A DNA stretch of 64,000 nucleotides from Fuerstiella marisgermanici (lineage in GTDB: Bacteria; Planctomycetota; Planctomycetia; Planctomycetales; Planctomycetaceae), in the NCBI RefSeq assembly GCF_001983935.1, contig NZ_CP017641.1, positions 1,302,001 through 1,366,000 on the forward strand, read 5' to 3'. A model generated the notes under the pieces. That model did no database searches. It was not told the origin of the DNA and was given only the letters and a program-made list of their open reading frames with translations. Below are positions 1-9,034 of the stretch, one piece after another. Position 1 is the first letter of the stretch. Every line of letters begins with the position of its first letter. Position numbers and translations under genes: made by a program.

Positions 1-688
1 TTGCTCCTGCGGTGGCTTCGGAAAGCCAGCCGCCTTCGTCCCATACCCAGTGAGCGATCGGACAATAGATCAGCAGTCCCCACACCACGCTGAAAACTGC
101 CATCGTGGTGAATTTCATGCGTTCAGCAAACGCACCGCAGATCAGGGCCGGAGTAATGATGAAGAACATGCCCTGAAACGCGACGATGATTTGATCGTTT
201 ATGCACTGTTCCACCGTGAGACCGCTTGCGCTCGACGGTGTGACACCAGCCAGCAATAAATGTTCGAAGTTGCCAAAGTAAGCGCCGGAACCTCCGAACG
301 CCAGGCTGTAGCCGATAACGGCCCAGACGACGGACATCAGTCCCATCAGGAACACGCACTGCATCATCACGCTGAGGATGTTCTTTTTGCGAACCAGCCC
401 GCCGTAAAACAGAGCCAGTCCGGGACAGGTCATCATCAGCACGAAGGCGATACTGACCAACATCCACGCGACATCGGCTTTGTCGTAGACTGCCGCCGGC
501 GCCTCATCTTGTTGCTGAGTTGTTATTTCATCATCAGACGCTGTGTCTGAAGGTTGCGGTTCGGTTACGCCCGTCGTGGCGGGACTAATCACGTCGCCGT
601 TTTGGACGTCAGTGGTTTGAGCCACCAGGTTGCCACAGGAACTTAGAATTACCGCCAGCAGTAGCAATCGCCTAAACGAGTTCGTCAT
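1..688 (-). CDS. amt: Ammonium transporter (Amt family), N-terminal part, cut by window edge
   Basis: This inner-membrane channel moves ammonium/ammonia into the cell. The reading frame starts at the ATG at 688 and stays open to base 1, so 229 codons are visible and the C-terminal half lies outside the window. Residues 1-24 look like a cleavable signal peptide, followed by a polar Gln/Asp-rich stretch. The Amt core starts near residue 68: DKADVAWML, then PGLALFYGGLVRKKN (89-103), then the FQGMFFIITPALICGAF helix (171-187) and AERM. These match the first helices of AmtB-type channels closely. A signal peptide plus N-terminal extension is common in this family. No glnK-like PII gene is visible on this side of it. 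Confidence 0.93.
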   Translation of the reverse strand, partial: MTNSFRRLLLLAVILSSCGNLVAQTTDVQNGDVISPATTGVTEPQPSDTASDDEITTQQQDEAPAAVYDKADVAWMLVSIAFVLMMTCPGLALFYGGLVRKKNILSVMMQCVFLMGLMSVVWAVIGYSLAFGGSGAYFGNFEHLLLAGVTPSSASGLTVEQCINDQIIVAFQGMFFIITPALICGAFAERMKFTTMAVFSVVWGLLIYCPIAHWVWDEGGWLSEATAGA

Positions 689-910
689 GGTGAGGTTGTA
701 CCTTGCCCATTAGTTTTCGTTGAAACACACATTGTGCTCGAACTCGAGTGCGCGAAGCTTTTTTTCGTTTTGGAGAAGTGCTAGCTGATTGGAAACAGAC
801 GCCTCAAAGACGGTAATCCCTGAAGCGTTCTCGCCTGTTTTTATTCTGCCGCTGATTGTGGAATCGCGAAACGGCCGTTGGCGACCGTGTGATCGCCGTG
901 TGCGAAAAAT

Positions 911-2077
911 CTATTCGTCTTCGATTTTCTTGATCGCAGCCGGTAAGTCTTTATCCACAATCCCCTGTACGCCACGCCCATCACTATGAAGTCGGTCGTC
1001 GACTCCATACTGAATGTCCTCGTGATCGATCTCCCAGAACGCAGCAATTTCCTTACGAGGAACCGTTTTCAGGTTTCGGACTAGCCGAAAACCTACACCG
1101 CGAGCTGGGTCGTCCGTAAACCACCACGGGCTCTTAGGCAAATTTGGGTCCGTAGTTCGCCATTCTTCAGAATCGGACCCAAGTCGCGACGCACACCGGC
1201 ATTCTTCTGCTTCGAATTCCCACGATCCGCCGCGAATCGCACGAGGGTCAACCTCTTCGGGCCGCACCCAGTCTTTCGCCGCATTTAGCATTCCGTCAGT
1301 AGTTTTATAAGGCTGGAGATAGTCAATGACCCATTCGGCCGCGTTGCCGTGCATGTCGTACAGGCCCCACGGGTTCGGTTTTTTTTGGCCGACATTTTTT
1401 GTTCCTTCATCATCTGTGTTGTCGACATACCACGCGTAATCGCCTAGTTTTGAGGCATCGCTGCCGAAATGGTAAGCAGTTGAGGTGCCCGCTCGGCAGG
1501 CATATTCCCATTCCGCTTCTGTCGGGAGGCGGAATTGACACTCAGTAATTGCCGACAGCCACTTGCTGTATTGCTTGCAGGCGTACTGAGTCACCGTGAC
1601 GGCCGGTTGTCTGGGATCGGCTCCGTATTCGAACGTAAAATCTGGTTCGTAAAGCACTGTGGGAGCCGTGATGGCGTCAACTTTGTTCTCTTCCGTGACC
1701 GTTCGGATTTTGGCGACCTCGAACGCTTTGAAAGCATCGTACAGATCCATGAAGATCTTGTATTCGGCCCACGTGACTTCGTGGCGAGCCATCCAATACG
1801 GATCGACAGCGATTTTCCGTTGAGGGCCTTCAGTTTCCTCTCGGCCGGCTTCGTCCTGAGGGCTGCCCATTGTGAATTCGCCGCCTGGGATGGGTTCCAT
1901 CCAGAACGACACGTCTGTGCCTGGAATTTTCACTTCATAAGGAATCATGTAGCCGTCATCGACTTTGACAAAGCGACCGGATGACGGCTTTTCTTTGACC
2001 AAACCGGGCGTTTCGGCGGCCACGGCGATCCCGCTGGCTACCGACAGAAGTACACAAAGGGCGGTTCTTAGTCGCAT
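911..2077 (-). CDS. SUMF1/formylglycine-generating-enzyme-fold protein, exported
   Basis: The ATG at 2077 is preferred over an upstream in-frame GTG at 2179, because the protein then begins with a clear signal peptide (MRLRTALCVLLSVASGIAVA). The 388-aa product carries the FGE-sulfatase domain (PF03781 type): TMGSPQDE near the start, RLPTEAEWEYACRAGT in the middle, GLYDMHGNAAEW, and the terminal RGGSW...GVGFRLVRN. True formylglycine-generating enzymes use two conserved cysteines shortly after the RGGSW motif. Here the equivalent stretch is EAEECRCASR, and the usual Cys positions 5 and 10 residues before the CASR cysteine hold other residues. I therefore call it a SUMF1-fold protein of unknown role rather than a sulfatase activator. 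It follows no obvious operon. Confidence 0.85.
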   Translation of the reverse strand: MRLRTALCVLLSVASGIAVAAETPGLVKEKPSSGRFVKVDDGYMIPYEVKIPGTDVSFWMEPIPGGEFTMGSPQDEAGREETEGPQRKIAVDPYWMARHEVTWAEYKIFMDLYDAFKAFEVAKIRTVTEENKVDAITAPTVLYEPDFTFEYGADPRQPAVTVTQYACKQYSKWLSAITECQFRLPTEAEWEYACRAGTSTAYHFGSDASKLGDYAWYVDNTDDEGTKNVGQKKPNPWGLYDMHGNAAEWVIDYLQPYKTTDGMLNAAKDWVRPEEVDPRAIRGGSWEFEAEECRCASRLGSDSEEWRTTDPNLPKSPWWFTDDPARGVGFRLVRNLKTVPRKEIAAFWEIDHEDIQYGVDDRLHSDGRGVQGIVDKDLPAAIKKIEDE

Positions 2078-2391
2078 AAATATTACTTTCGCAGCTACGA
2101 TGCTGATGTTGGGCAGTGTCGGCACCGACGAACCGGCGCGATTAAAGTGGAACCTTTCCGAAATCTGCGTGAGTCGCAAGGGGTTACGGGCCGGTTGCTA
2201 TTATTGTTGCGTGATCACCAGGCCAGAACAACGTCATAGACAATTCCATGTTGCGCTGTCACGAAATTCGGCGTTGCAATCAGTGTTTTGGAAGCATGCG
2301 CGTGACATGAGCTGGCAATAGCGCCGCGCATCCATTCTTTCGAAATGCCATCATACGGCCCCTTTCGCCCACATTCCCCGATATCGCCATT
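2078..2391. other. Intergenic region between divergent genes
   Basis: This 314-base gap separates the SUMF1-fold gene (minus) from the zinc alcohol dehydrogenase (plus), so it must hold both promoters. I see no convincing -35/-10 pair, operator dyad or small coding sequence in it. Confidence 0.5.
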
Positions 2392-3438
2392 ATGCTTGCT
2401 GCAGTTTTTGAATCGTTTCAGGGGCCGCTGGAAATTTCCAGAACGGCCGCTCCGGTTCCCCGACCGGATTCCGCCATCATTAAGGTGGAAGCCTGTGGGA
2501 TCTGCCGTAGTGACTGGCACTGCTGGATGGGCCACGACAGCGATGTCCAGTTGCCTCACGTTCCCGGCCACGAACTGGCTGGCACGGTGGCTGAAGTGGG
2601 AACCACCGTGAAGCAATGGCAGCCGAACGCGCGAGTGACCGTGCCGTTCAGTTGTGGCTGCGGAACGTGCCAGCAGTGCGCTTCCGGTAACCAGCAGATT
2701 TGCGACAACTACACTCAACCGGGTTTCACGCATTGGGGAGCGTTCGCTGAGTTCGTGGAAATCCGGCACGCCGACGTCAACCTCGTAGCGCTGCCGGATT
2801 CGATCGACAGCGTTACGGCGGCGAGTCTGGGCTGCCGGTTTGCCACATCGTTTCGTGGTGTCGTGCATCAGGGGCGAGTCACCGCTAACGATATCGTGGC
2901 GGTCCACGGCTGCGGCGGAGTCGGGCTGTCCGCCATTATGATCGCGGCCGCTCTTGGCGCGCGAGTGATCGCGGTGGACATCAATGACGCTCAACTGCAG
3001 AAGGCGAAAGAATGCGGAGCCGACGTTGTCTTGAATGCAGCGGATGAATCCAACGTGCCGGACGCCATGCAGCAGCTTTCGTCCGGGGGAGCAACGGTTT
3101 CCATCGATGCATTGGGCAGTCGCGTCACGTGCTTCAATTCGATCGCGTGCCTGCGGAAGCGAGGACGGCATGTGCAGATTGGACTCACGCTGGGCGGCGA
3201 CTCCGACCCACCGATCCCTATGTCGCAGGTGATTGGCAGGGAACTGGAAATCGTCGGCAGCCACGGCATGCAGGCGTTCGAATACCCAGCAATGCTGAAG
3301 ATGATCGAAGACGGCCAACTGCAACCGAATAAGCTGGTCGGCGAACGCGTTTCGCTGTCGGAGGCGTGTCTGCGATTGCCAAACCTGAACAACTTCTCCA
3401 GCGTCGGCGCAGTCGTGATTGATCGGTTTGATGTTTAA
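2392..3438 (+). CDS. Zinc-dependent alcohol dehydrogenase
   Basis: This is a medium-chain NAD(P)-dependent dehydrogenase of 348 aa, a full-length size for the family. Catalytic zinc ligands are visible as C38 (GICRSDWH), H60-E61 (PGHE) and C148 (GCRFAT). The structural zinc set is C90, C93, C96 and C104 in GCGTCQQC...C. The nucleotide-binding Rossmann loop is GCGGVG at 173-178, followed by an acidic residue (VDIN), which favours NAD over NADP. The substrate cannot be read from the sequence. The gene stands alone, divergent from the SUMF1-fold gene and convergent with murG, so context does not help. Closest general description: class III-like zinc alcohol/sorbitol dehydrogenase superfamily. 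Confidence 0.9.
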   Translation: MLAAVFESFQGPLEISRTAAPVPRPDSAIIKVEACGICRSDWHCWMGHDSDVQLPHVPGHELAGTVAEVGTTVKQWQPNARVTVPFSCGCGTCQQCASGNQQICDNYTQPGFTHWGAFAEFVEIRHADVNLVALPDSIDSVTAASLGCRFATSFRGVVHQGRVTANDIVAVHGCGGVGLSAIMIAAALGARVIAVDINDAQLQKAKECGADVVLNAADESNVPDAMQQLSSGGATVSIDALGSRVTCFNSIACLRKRGRHVQIGLTLGGDSDPPIPMSQVIGRELEIVGSHGMQAFEYPAMLKMIEDGQLQPNKLVGERVSLSEACLRLPNLNNFSSVGAVVIDRFDV

Positions 3439-3507
3439 GCAACGCCGGCCTGCCAAAGTCCGCTCGATGACCGGATGTGCTTCGAAGCCGTTTACTGCGA
3501 GCGTTTC

Positions 3508-4650
3508 TTACTGCGAGGGCCTCTCCGCCGCTCCTATCAGCAGGGCCGCGATGCGTTTTGCCACGTCCGGCGTGTGCTGACGGGTCGCTGAGGTCGCCAT
3601 CTCAGACCTTCTTTCCGGTGTTTGACTCAGCATCTTAACAGCTTCCGCCAGCCGCTTCGTCACGTCGGGGGCTCGCTGATCAATAACGATTGCGGCACCG
3701 GCGTTCTGGAAGTAATCCGCGTTTACTGCCTGATGGTTGTCTTTGGCTGATGGCAACGGAATCAGAATTGAAGCTCGCCCTGCTGCTGCGATTTCCGCCA
3801 ACGTGATCGCGCCCGCTCGACTAATGACAAAATCAGCAGTGTCTAGCGCGGCCGGAACATCGGCAATGAAAGCTCGTACGTCCACTGTGATTCCTGCTTG
3901 TTTCCAGGCCGCAGCGATCCGAGATTCATCGGCCGATCCGGTTTGATGGATGATGCTTACCCTCCGCGCGTCGTCACAGCCAACAGCCAACTCCGCGTCA
4001 GTGAAGGTCTTGACCAGAAGATCGTTCAACGCGGAAGCTCCCTGGCTTCCGCCAAGAATTAGTAAGGTCGGCGGGCGTTCGCCATGAGGTCTGTCCTCGC
4101 CCGTAGCAGTCGTCGTTGACACCTTGTTGGTTTGTAGCAATGGGATTCCGCATTCCACCGCCAAACCCCAACGCGGCGGTTTTTCCACGGGCCAGCCAGT
4201 CAGCGTGCACGTCGCGACAAATCGCAGCCACAAATTCGCTCGACCAGGCACTCGGTTGGCTTCGAACAGCAGCGGCCGGATTCCGCGCGATCGAGCGGCC
4301 AGGACTCCGGGCACCGACGCAAACCCTCCCATGCCCAGCACAACATCAGGCGGATCCGTTTTGAAGTGGCGACGGCACTGGCGAAAGGATTTCCAGACGT
4401 TGGCCAGATATCGCAGCCCACGACCGGACGACGTCAACGGTAGTGCAACGATCGTGATGCGGTTGGCAGCGTCGCTGTTCGACTCGGTCCACGCGGCCAG
4501 CATCTTTCTGTCGATTTCGCGGTCGCTGGTGAAGAACGTGAACTTCGCGTCTGTGTTTTCTTTCAGGACCGCCTGCGCAATGGCCATGGCGGGGGTCAAA
4601 TGCCCGCCTGAACCGCCGCCGCAGAATGCAATATGCACGGGTTTCGCCAC
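3508..4650 (-). CDS. murG: UDP-GlcNAc:lipid I GlcNAc transferase MurG
   Basis: MurG transfers N-acetylglucosamine from UDP-GlcNAc to lipid I to make lipid II, the last cytoplasmic step of peptidoglycan synthesis, at the inner face of the membrane. The N-terminal glycine loop is CGGGSGGHLTPAMAIA (residues 10-25), matching the GGTGGH signature. A second glycine loop GGSQGA lies mid-protein. The donor-binding C-terminal half has SRAGAITLAEIAAAG and the HQAVNA stretch. At 380 aa it is full length; an insert around TATGEDRPHGERPP makes it slightly longer than usual. No other mur, fts or mra gene is near, so it sits outside a dcw-type cluster. It is divergent from dcd. Confidence 0.93.
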   Translation of the reverse strand: MAKPVHIAFCGGGSGGHLTPAMAIAQAVLKENTDAKFTFFTSDREIDRKMLAAWTESNSDAANRITIVALPLTSSGRGLRYLANVWKSFRQCRRHFKTDPPDVVLGMGGFASVPGVLAARSRGIRPLLFEANRVPGRANLWLRFVATCTLTGWPVEKPPRWGLAVECGIPLLQTNKVSTTTATGEDRPHGERPPTLLILGGSQGASALNDLLVKTFTDAELAVGCDDARRVSIIHQTGSADESRIAAAWKQAGITVDVRAFIADVPAALDTADFVISRAGAITLAEIAAAGRASILIPLPSAKDNHQAVNADYFQNAGAAIVIDQRAPDVTKRLAEAVKMLSQTPERRSEMATSATRQHTPDVAKRIAALLIGAAERPSQ

Positions 4651-4919
4651 TCTGCGTTCCTGTCGCTGCCGTCCGAACCAATCGTTGGGTGCCGGTTATA
4701 GCAGGCCCTGACTGTTGGGGCGATCATGGACTGGTTGAATTCAGGTATGCGGTCCTGCGCGCGGCCTTTGTTGTCCGTTTCCGCGATACAACCGTATCAG
4801 GCTGAGCCCGTCTTCGGCAATCGCAGGGCCGCTGCTTGAACACCGGCGACGCAGTGCCTACGCTGTGGGTCGCGATCGTTCACCGTGTCCGGGTCAGCCT
4901 CCATTCAGCAGCACTCCCT

Positions 4920-5492
4920 ATGATTCTCAGCGGCAGCGAAATCAAAAAGCAACTTGGCACCAATATTAAAATTGAGCCCTACTGCGACGACCAGCTCAAT
5001 CCCAACAGCTACAACCTGACGCTGCATGATGAATTGTTGGTGTACGAAGAGATCATTCTGGACATGAAGCGGCCGAATCGCTTTCGCCGCCTCACAATTC
5101 CGGAAGAAGGAATGGTGCTGCAGCCGAATCAGCTGTATCTGGGCCGCACGATCGAACACACGGAAACTCACAATTACGTGCCGATGCTGGAAGGTCGCTC
5201 GTCAATCGGCCGCCTTGGGCTGTTTGTTCACGTGACGGCGGGATTCGGCGACGTCGGCTTTTGTGGCTTCTGGACTCTGGAAATGTTTGCCGTGCAGCCG
5301 GTGAGAATCTATCCTGGCGTGCAGGTGTGCCAAATTTTCTATCACTCGGTGGATGGCGACGTGACGGAATATCAGAGCGGCAAATATCAGCACAACACCG
5401 ACATCCAGCCCAGCCTGCTGTTCAAAGAACTCGGCATCCGCGACGACAACCAAATGCGTCTGGAATTCGAAGACGGCAACCGCGACGCCTAA
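4920..5492 (+). CDS. dcd: dCTP deaminase
   Basis: Dcd deaminates dCTP to dUTP in pyrimidine deoxynucleotide synthesis. The start at 4920 (MILSGSEIKKQL) fits the family N-terminus; an in-frame start at 4836 would add 28 residues without family similarity. The 190-aa protein has the conserved trimer core: NPNSYNLTLHDEL, then the long signature EGRSSIGRLGLFVHVTAGFG and GFCGFWTLEMF. The TLE glutamate corresponds to the catalytic base of E. coli Dcd. The tail GKYQ near residue 160 also fits. I cannot decide from sequence alone whether it also hydrolyses dUTP. The gene is divergent from murG and convergent with the porin gene; a dispersed repeat lies in the convergent gap. Confidence 0.94.
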   Translation: MILSGSEIKKQLGTNIKIEPYCDDQLNPNSYNLTLHDELLVYEEIILDMKRPNRFRRLTIPEEGMVLQPNQLYLGRTIEHTETHNYVPMLEGRSSIGRLGLFVHVTAGFGDVGFCGFWTLEMFAVQPVRIYPGVQVCQIFYHSVDGDVTEYQSGKYQHNTDIQPSLLFKELGIRDDNQMRLEFEDGNRDA

Positions 5493-5548
5493 CCGACCAG
5501 CATCGTTCGAAAAGTACGAGACGGAATACGCCCGCCGCCCACCCGTCC

Positions 5549-5632
5549 GCGACCACCGGGAGCACCGCCGGCGATTCCGCCCTCAAACCGTCACCCGCCC
5601 ACCACGCCAACCGCCCGTCGGTGCGTACCGAC
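5549..5632 (-). repeat. 84-nt dispersed intergenic repeat, copy 1
   Basis: Read on the minus strand, this begins directly after the porin stop codon (TAG at 5633-5635). It starts with a perfect 6-bp hairpin, GTCGGT/ACCGAC around the 4-nt loop ACGC (5617-5632). About 68 nt of conserved G-rich sequence follow and end in GGTGGTCGC. Copy 2 at 12406-12489 has exactly the same length, also abuts a minus-strand TAG, and matches at roughly nine of ten positions outside the stem. Both copies lie in gaps between genes. It could act as a terminator-like or REP-like element. Confidence 0.85.
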
Positions 5633-7288
5633 CTAGAATTCGACGGCAAAGCGAGTTCCGGCGATGAGGTAGGTGCCGTCTGTCGCGCCGGTAATTGGGT
5701 CGCGGTCGTCGATGTCGCCGTAGATCAGATTGAACTGCAACTTCGAATACGCAGTCCAGTGCCAATTGACGGCCAGAGTCGCGGATTCGCCGACGCCGCC
5801 CAGGACGTCTGCGTCGCTGATGTCGAGGTACGAATACCGAGCGGCCACGCCCCACGCACCCCAGCCCCGTTTGGTACAGCGATCGCAACGGTCGACAAGG
5901 AAGAAGTCTTCGAACGGCTCAAGGCGGCCCAGCGTTCCACTTTTTCGGTCGTAAGGGATGTGTTCGCCGGTCAGCATGTAGTTGGCGTAGATGTAACCAC
6001 CGTGAAACTGAGTGTCAGCAAAACCATCTCGCTGCATATAGTTTTGCATGAGTTCGCCGGCGATCTGCAACGGTCCAACGTTGAAGATGCTTTCTAATCC
6101 GATGGTTTCAAACCATTCGGCACCAGCGATGCGTCCGGTGTTCAGCCAGCGAGCAGTGCTGCGGGCTTCTGGTCGCGTTCGAAAACGACCTTCGTTGCGG
6201 TGACCGTCGGTACCGTTGTCCGTTCCGTCCGGGTGACCCACCATGCCGGCGACGGCCCAGTGAAAATAGCCCTGGCCGTCTGAACATTCGTCGTACCACG
6301 GGCTGCCGGCGACACGAAAGTTCACACTCATCTGCCGCTCGTCGCCGAGGTACCGGCCATCGGTCGTGATGTTTTCAAGATAGAAAGCACCGTACTGCCA
6401 GATCAGACTTTCGTCATCTGTGTTACTGTAGAAACAAATGCCGGGTCGTCGAGCGTCTTCGTTGAAGGCTTCTGTGACAAAAGGACGCTCTAAGAAAACG
6501 TTGTACCGGCTGCTGTTCAGCGGGTCGAGACCGAGCGGTCGTTTTTGATTGCCGACTTGAATGCGATAGTTGTTCGGCAAGTTTTTGAAGCCGATATAGA
6601 CGTCCTTCATTTCGGCGGTTTGCGGATTGTTGAAGTCGACCTGTGTTCGCCAGTACATCGACTCCAGAATATCGCCCTTCATTTCCAGGCGGATGCGGCG
6701 GAACCTAAAACGGTCCTCCGGATCCGAACCATCGTTGGCCGCATTGCCGTCTGCACCGTCTCCAGCGATTGGGTTTTCGAAGAATCCCACGCCGCCGTCG
6801 TCGTTAAGGAAGTCCCAAAAGTCGGCATGAATACGGCCGTTAATTTTGAAGGTTGGCTTCTTTTTGGCGTCCGCTTTCTTCTTCTCTTCCGCCTCATCAA
6901 ACTCCGTCCATGCTTCGTCTAATTCTTTCCAACCTTCCTCCAGCTTCTTTAACCGCTCTTCGAAGGTTGGCTGTTTTTCTTCGTCTTCCGAACTCGCGTC
7001 TTCAGAATCATCGCTCGCGAAAGTTCCCGCCGCCTTGCGACTGGCAACCGTCGCGTTGGCCATGTAGTCACTCACGGGCGGGATGGGAAGCGGTTCGTCA
7101 AAAAGTCGCGTGTGGGACGACTGGCGAAACGGCGTGCCGGCTTGCTGTTCTAACTCGCGCACCCGCTCTTCAGTCTGTTGCAGGCGACTGAGCAATTCTT
7201 CGAACGTTACGTCGTTGTCCGCAGCGCCTGTCTCGCGCAGCGGCGACAGCACGAATAGCACGCAAAGAAGAAGGATTGGCTTTTGCAA
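5633..7288 (-). CDS. Phosphate-selective porin O/P-like outer-membrane protein
   Basis: This 551-aa exported protein begins with a signal peptide (MQKPILLLCVLFVLSPLRETGAA). A short coiled-coil segment follows (FEELLSRLQQTEERVRELEQQ), then an acidic, Lys-rich helical linker around residues 85-150. From about residue 150 the FKINGRIHADFWDF start and the alternating aromatic strands match the OprP/OprO porin barrel family (PF07396 type): RFRFRRIRLEMKGDI, YWRTQVDF, YRIQVGNQKRPLGLD. The last strand ends in ...TRFAVEF with a terminal Phe, as in many outer-membrane barrels. The coiled coil probably gives a trimeric stalk. Substrate is unknown; anion or phosphate uptake is the family's usual role. 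A dispersed repeat abuts its stop codon. Confidence 0.88.
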   Translation of the reverse strand: MQKPILLLCVLFVLSPLRETGAADNDVTFEELLSRLQQTEERVRELEQQAGTPFRQSSHTRLFDEPLPIPPVSDYMANATVASRKAAGTFASDDSEDASSEDEEKQPTFEERLKKLEEGWKELDEAWTEFDEAEEKKKADAKKKPTFKINGRIHADFWDFLNDDGGVGFFENPIAGDGADGNAANDGSDPEDRFRFRRIRLEMKGDILESMYWRTQVDFNNPQTAEMKDVYIGFKNLPNNYRIQVGNQKRPLGLDPLNSSRYNVFLERPFVTEAFNEDARRPGICFYSNTDDESLIWQYGAFYLENITTDGRYLGDERQMSVNFRVAGSPWYDECSDGQGYFHWAVAGMVGHPDGTDNGTDGHRNEGRFRTRPEARSTARWLNTGRIAGAEWFETIGLESIFNVGPLQIAGELMQNYMQRDGFADTQFHGGYIYANYMLTGEHIPYDRKSGTLGRLEPFEDFFLVDRCDRCTKRGWGAWGVAARYSYLDISDADVLGGVGESATLAVNWHWTAYSKLQFNLIYGDIDDRDPITGATDGTYLIAGTRFAVEF

Positions 7289-7550
7289 CGTGCGAACTTT
7301 CTGCGACGAATATCCCCGGATGTGCGTTCGGTACGTCCGATTTGATCGTCACCAACAGCACGATCGTCACAATTAGCCACAGCAAACATTAACAGTCTTA
7401 ACATTTCCGACACAGTTCTAACGGTCAGGTTTGCTACCCAGGCTAGGCTGCCAGGCGAGTTGCGGCAAACATTCCGGCCACGATGTTGCTGAAACTGACG
7501 TTGAGGCCGAAAAGCTCGCGAAAACATTAAAGCTCGGCGGTGTCCATGGT

Positions 7551-8090
7551 TTAGCGGTGAAGTTTCCGCAGGCCGATGTCCTGGCGGTGCTTGTTGAGCG
7601 TTTCCAGGGCCTCAGGCAACTTCGCAACGAAGCGAATCAGTTGAGACGACGAACAGCCCAACGCCGCGGCGGCTTTGCGGACGTCGTAATCCTTTGCACA
7701 TAGAGCATCCAGGGCTTCAGCCAGCATGGATGGAAAATCGGCATGTTGATCGCTGCAGCTGATTTTGCCGTTGCGGCAACGCGTCTGCCACAGTGTCGAC
7801 GGGAGCACCTGTTCTGAATTCGTCGCCCTATAATCCATTGCCAACTGCAACCGCAGCCGCCGGATGGCCACACGCCGATTTTGGTCCTGACTACGGCGTT
7901 CTGAAGCGGCAGCCGAAATCCCGGTCGGACGATGGATGATCTCGATGGCTGTTTCAACTTTGTTGCGATGCTGCCCGCCCGGTCCGCTGGCACGGGTGCG
8001 TCGAGTGTCGCAGTCCTGCGTTAGCGTTTGTTCGTCAACACACGCCGGGTGCCTGTGGACAGATTCTGTGTCGCTGGATTCGTCAGTCAT
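7551..8090 (-). CDS. Peptide chain release factor-like protein (RF-1 domain, GGQ)
   Basis: This 179-aa protein contains a stand-alone RF-1 catalytic domain: RRTRASGPGGQHRNKVETAI puts the GGQ loop at residues 38-40, and the basic stretch SERRSQDQNRRVAIRRLR follows. It lacks the codon-recognition domains of RF1/RF2, so like ArfB/YaeJ or mitochondrial C12orf65 it probably hydrolyses peptidyl-tRNA on stalled or unusual ribosomes. The C-terminal half (FPSMLAEALDALCAKDYDVRKAAAALGCSS) looks like a helical DNA/RNA-binding or HTH-like extension rather than the Lys/Arg-rich tail of ArfB, so rescue by the ArfB mechanism is not assured. It is upstream of the porin gene on the same strand with a 262-base gap. 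Confidence 0.85.
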   Translation of the reverse strand: MTDESSDTESVHRHPACVDEQTLTQDCDTRRTRASGPGGQHRNKVETAIEIIHRPTGISAAASERRSQDQNRRVAIRRLRLQLAMDYRATNSEQVLPSTLWQTRCRNGKISCSDQHADFPSMLAEALDALCAKDYDVRKAAAALGCSSSQLIRFVAKLPEALETLNKHRQDIGLRKLHR

Positions 8091-8198
8091 GAGTTATTCG
8101 GTAAACTATTACTGGTCATTTTTGCCAACCTGGTTTCGTCTGGTCAGGTTGCCTGTCGGCTGGATGTCTGTTTTTGAATTTGGTCCGGGAACACAACG

Positions 8199-8480
8199 AT
8201 GAGTCTGCCATCCGTCGAACTTCTGGAATCGCGTCACACGTTTCCTGGTCCTTATACGTTTAAGGTCATTGGATCGGCTGAGGCGAATTTCACCGGCCGC
8301 GTTATCGCTCATGTCCGCGACGAACTGCGAATGGAACTGGATCCTCCGTATTCGTTGCGGTCCACAAAAAAAGGCGATCATGTTTCGATCACCATCGAAC
8401 CGGAATGCGAATCGCCTCAACAGGTGATCGCCATCTACAGTCGCCTGACAGGCATGGATGGGTTGTTCATGTTGCTGTGA
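8199..8480 (+). CDS. DUF493 (YbeD-like) protein
   Basis: This 93-aa protein fits the YbeD/DUF493 family in length and pattern. FPGPYTFKVIG comes near the start, a central basic turn (STKKGDHVSITIEPECES) follows, and the end is a helix-strand PQQVIAIYSRLTGMDGLFMLL. The family has a ferredoxin-like fold resembling ACT/regulatory domains; its function is not established. The ATG at 8199 is the natural start. The gene is divergent from the release-factor-like gene and convergent with fxsA, so no operon partner suggests a role. Confidence 0.8.
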   Translation: MSLPSVELLESRHTFPGPYTFKVIGSAEANFTGRVIAHVRDELRMELDPPYSLRSTKKGDHVSITIEPECESPQQVIAIYSRLTGMDGLFMLL

Positions 8481-8512
8481 CGGCGTTGATTGCAGAACAG
8501 CACCGAGACCTG

Positions 8513-9028
8513 TCAGCCACGGTCTTCAAATCGCACATTTTTAATGTCCTCATCTGACGACGAATCTGAATCCGGATCCACGACTCGAACGCTGGGACCT
8601 TCGGCGTCAGAATCATCCGGCTGAAACTCCGGCCCCATGGTCCAGCTGTTCACCTGAAACGTCGCAACGGTGCGGGCCTTAAACCAGCGCACCAGAAACG
8701 TCGCCAGCTGGTTGCGAATTTTCGGCACCAACAATGAGAACCCAACACAGTCAGTCAGCAGGCCCGGCGTAATCAGGAACGCGCCCGCGAAAAGGATCAT
8801 GACACCGTCGAGAATCTCTTTCGATGGCGACTTACCATGAGCCATCTGCTGGTGCGCGTTCTTCCAGGCTTTCATGCCCTGTCGCCGAGTCAGGCTGATG
8901 CCCACTACGCCCGTGACCAGCACGATCAGTACCGTGACGAAGATGCTAGTGTGCTCAATCAGCTGCGTGAGCAACGCGAGCTCAATCAGCGGAATGAGGA
9001 CAATGAAGAGAATTGAACGACCAAACAC
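8513..9028 (-). CDS. fxsA: FxsA family membrane protein
   Basis: This 171-aa inner-membrane protein has the FxsA layout. Helix 1 (SILFIVLIPLIELALLTQL) is followed by a second helix (SIFVTVLIVLVTGVVGISLTRRQG) and the conserved soluble stretch KAWKNAHQQMAHGKSPSKEI. A hydrophobic hairpin DGVMILFAGAFLITPGLLTD comes next, and then an acidic cytoplasmic tail. In E. coli, FxsA overproduction relieves F-plasmid exclusion of phage T7; its normal function is unknown. The start at 9028 is 6 bases downstream of the HAD phosphatase stop, so the two are probably co-transcribed. Confidence 0.87.
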   Translation of the reverse strand: MFGRSILFIVLIPLIELALLTQLIEHTSIFVTVLIVLVTGVVGISLTRRQGMKAWKNAHQQMAHGKSPSKEILDGVMILFAGAFLITPGLLTDCVGFSLLVPKIRNQLATFLVRWFKARTVATFQVNSWTMGPEFQPDDSDAEGPSVRVVDPDSDSSSDEDIKNVRFEDRG

Positions 9029-9034
9029 GTGAAT

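Noticed and set aside
2215-3456. Long open frame on the minus strand opposite the zinc alcohol dehydrogenase
   Set aside because: It is antisense to a clear gene, has no protein-like composition or family motif, and arises from the high G+C codon pattern.
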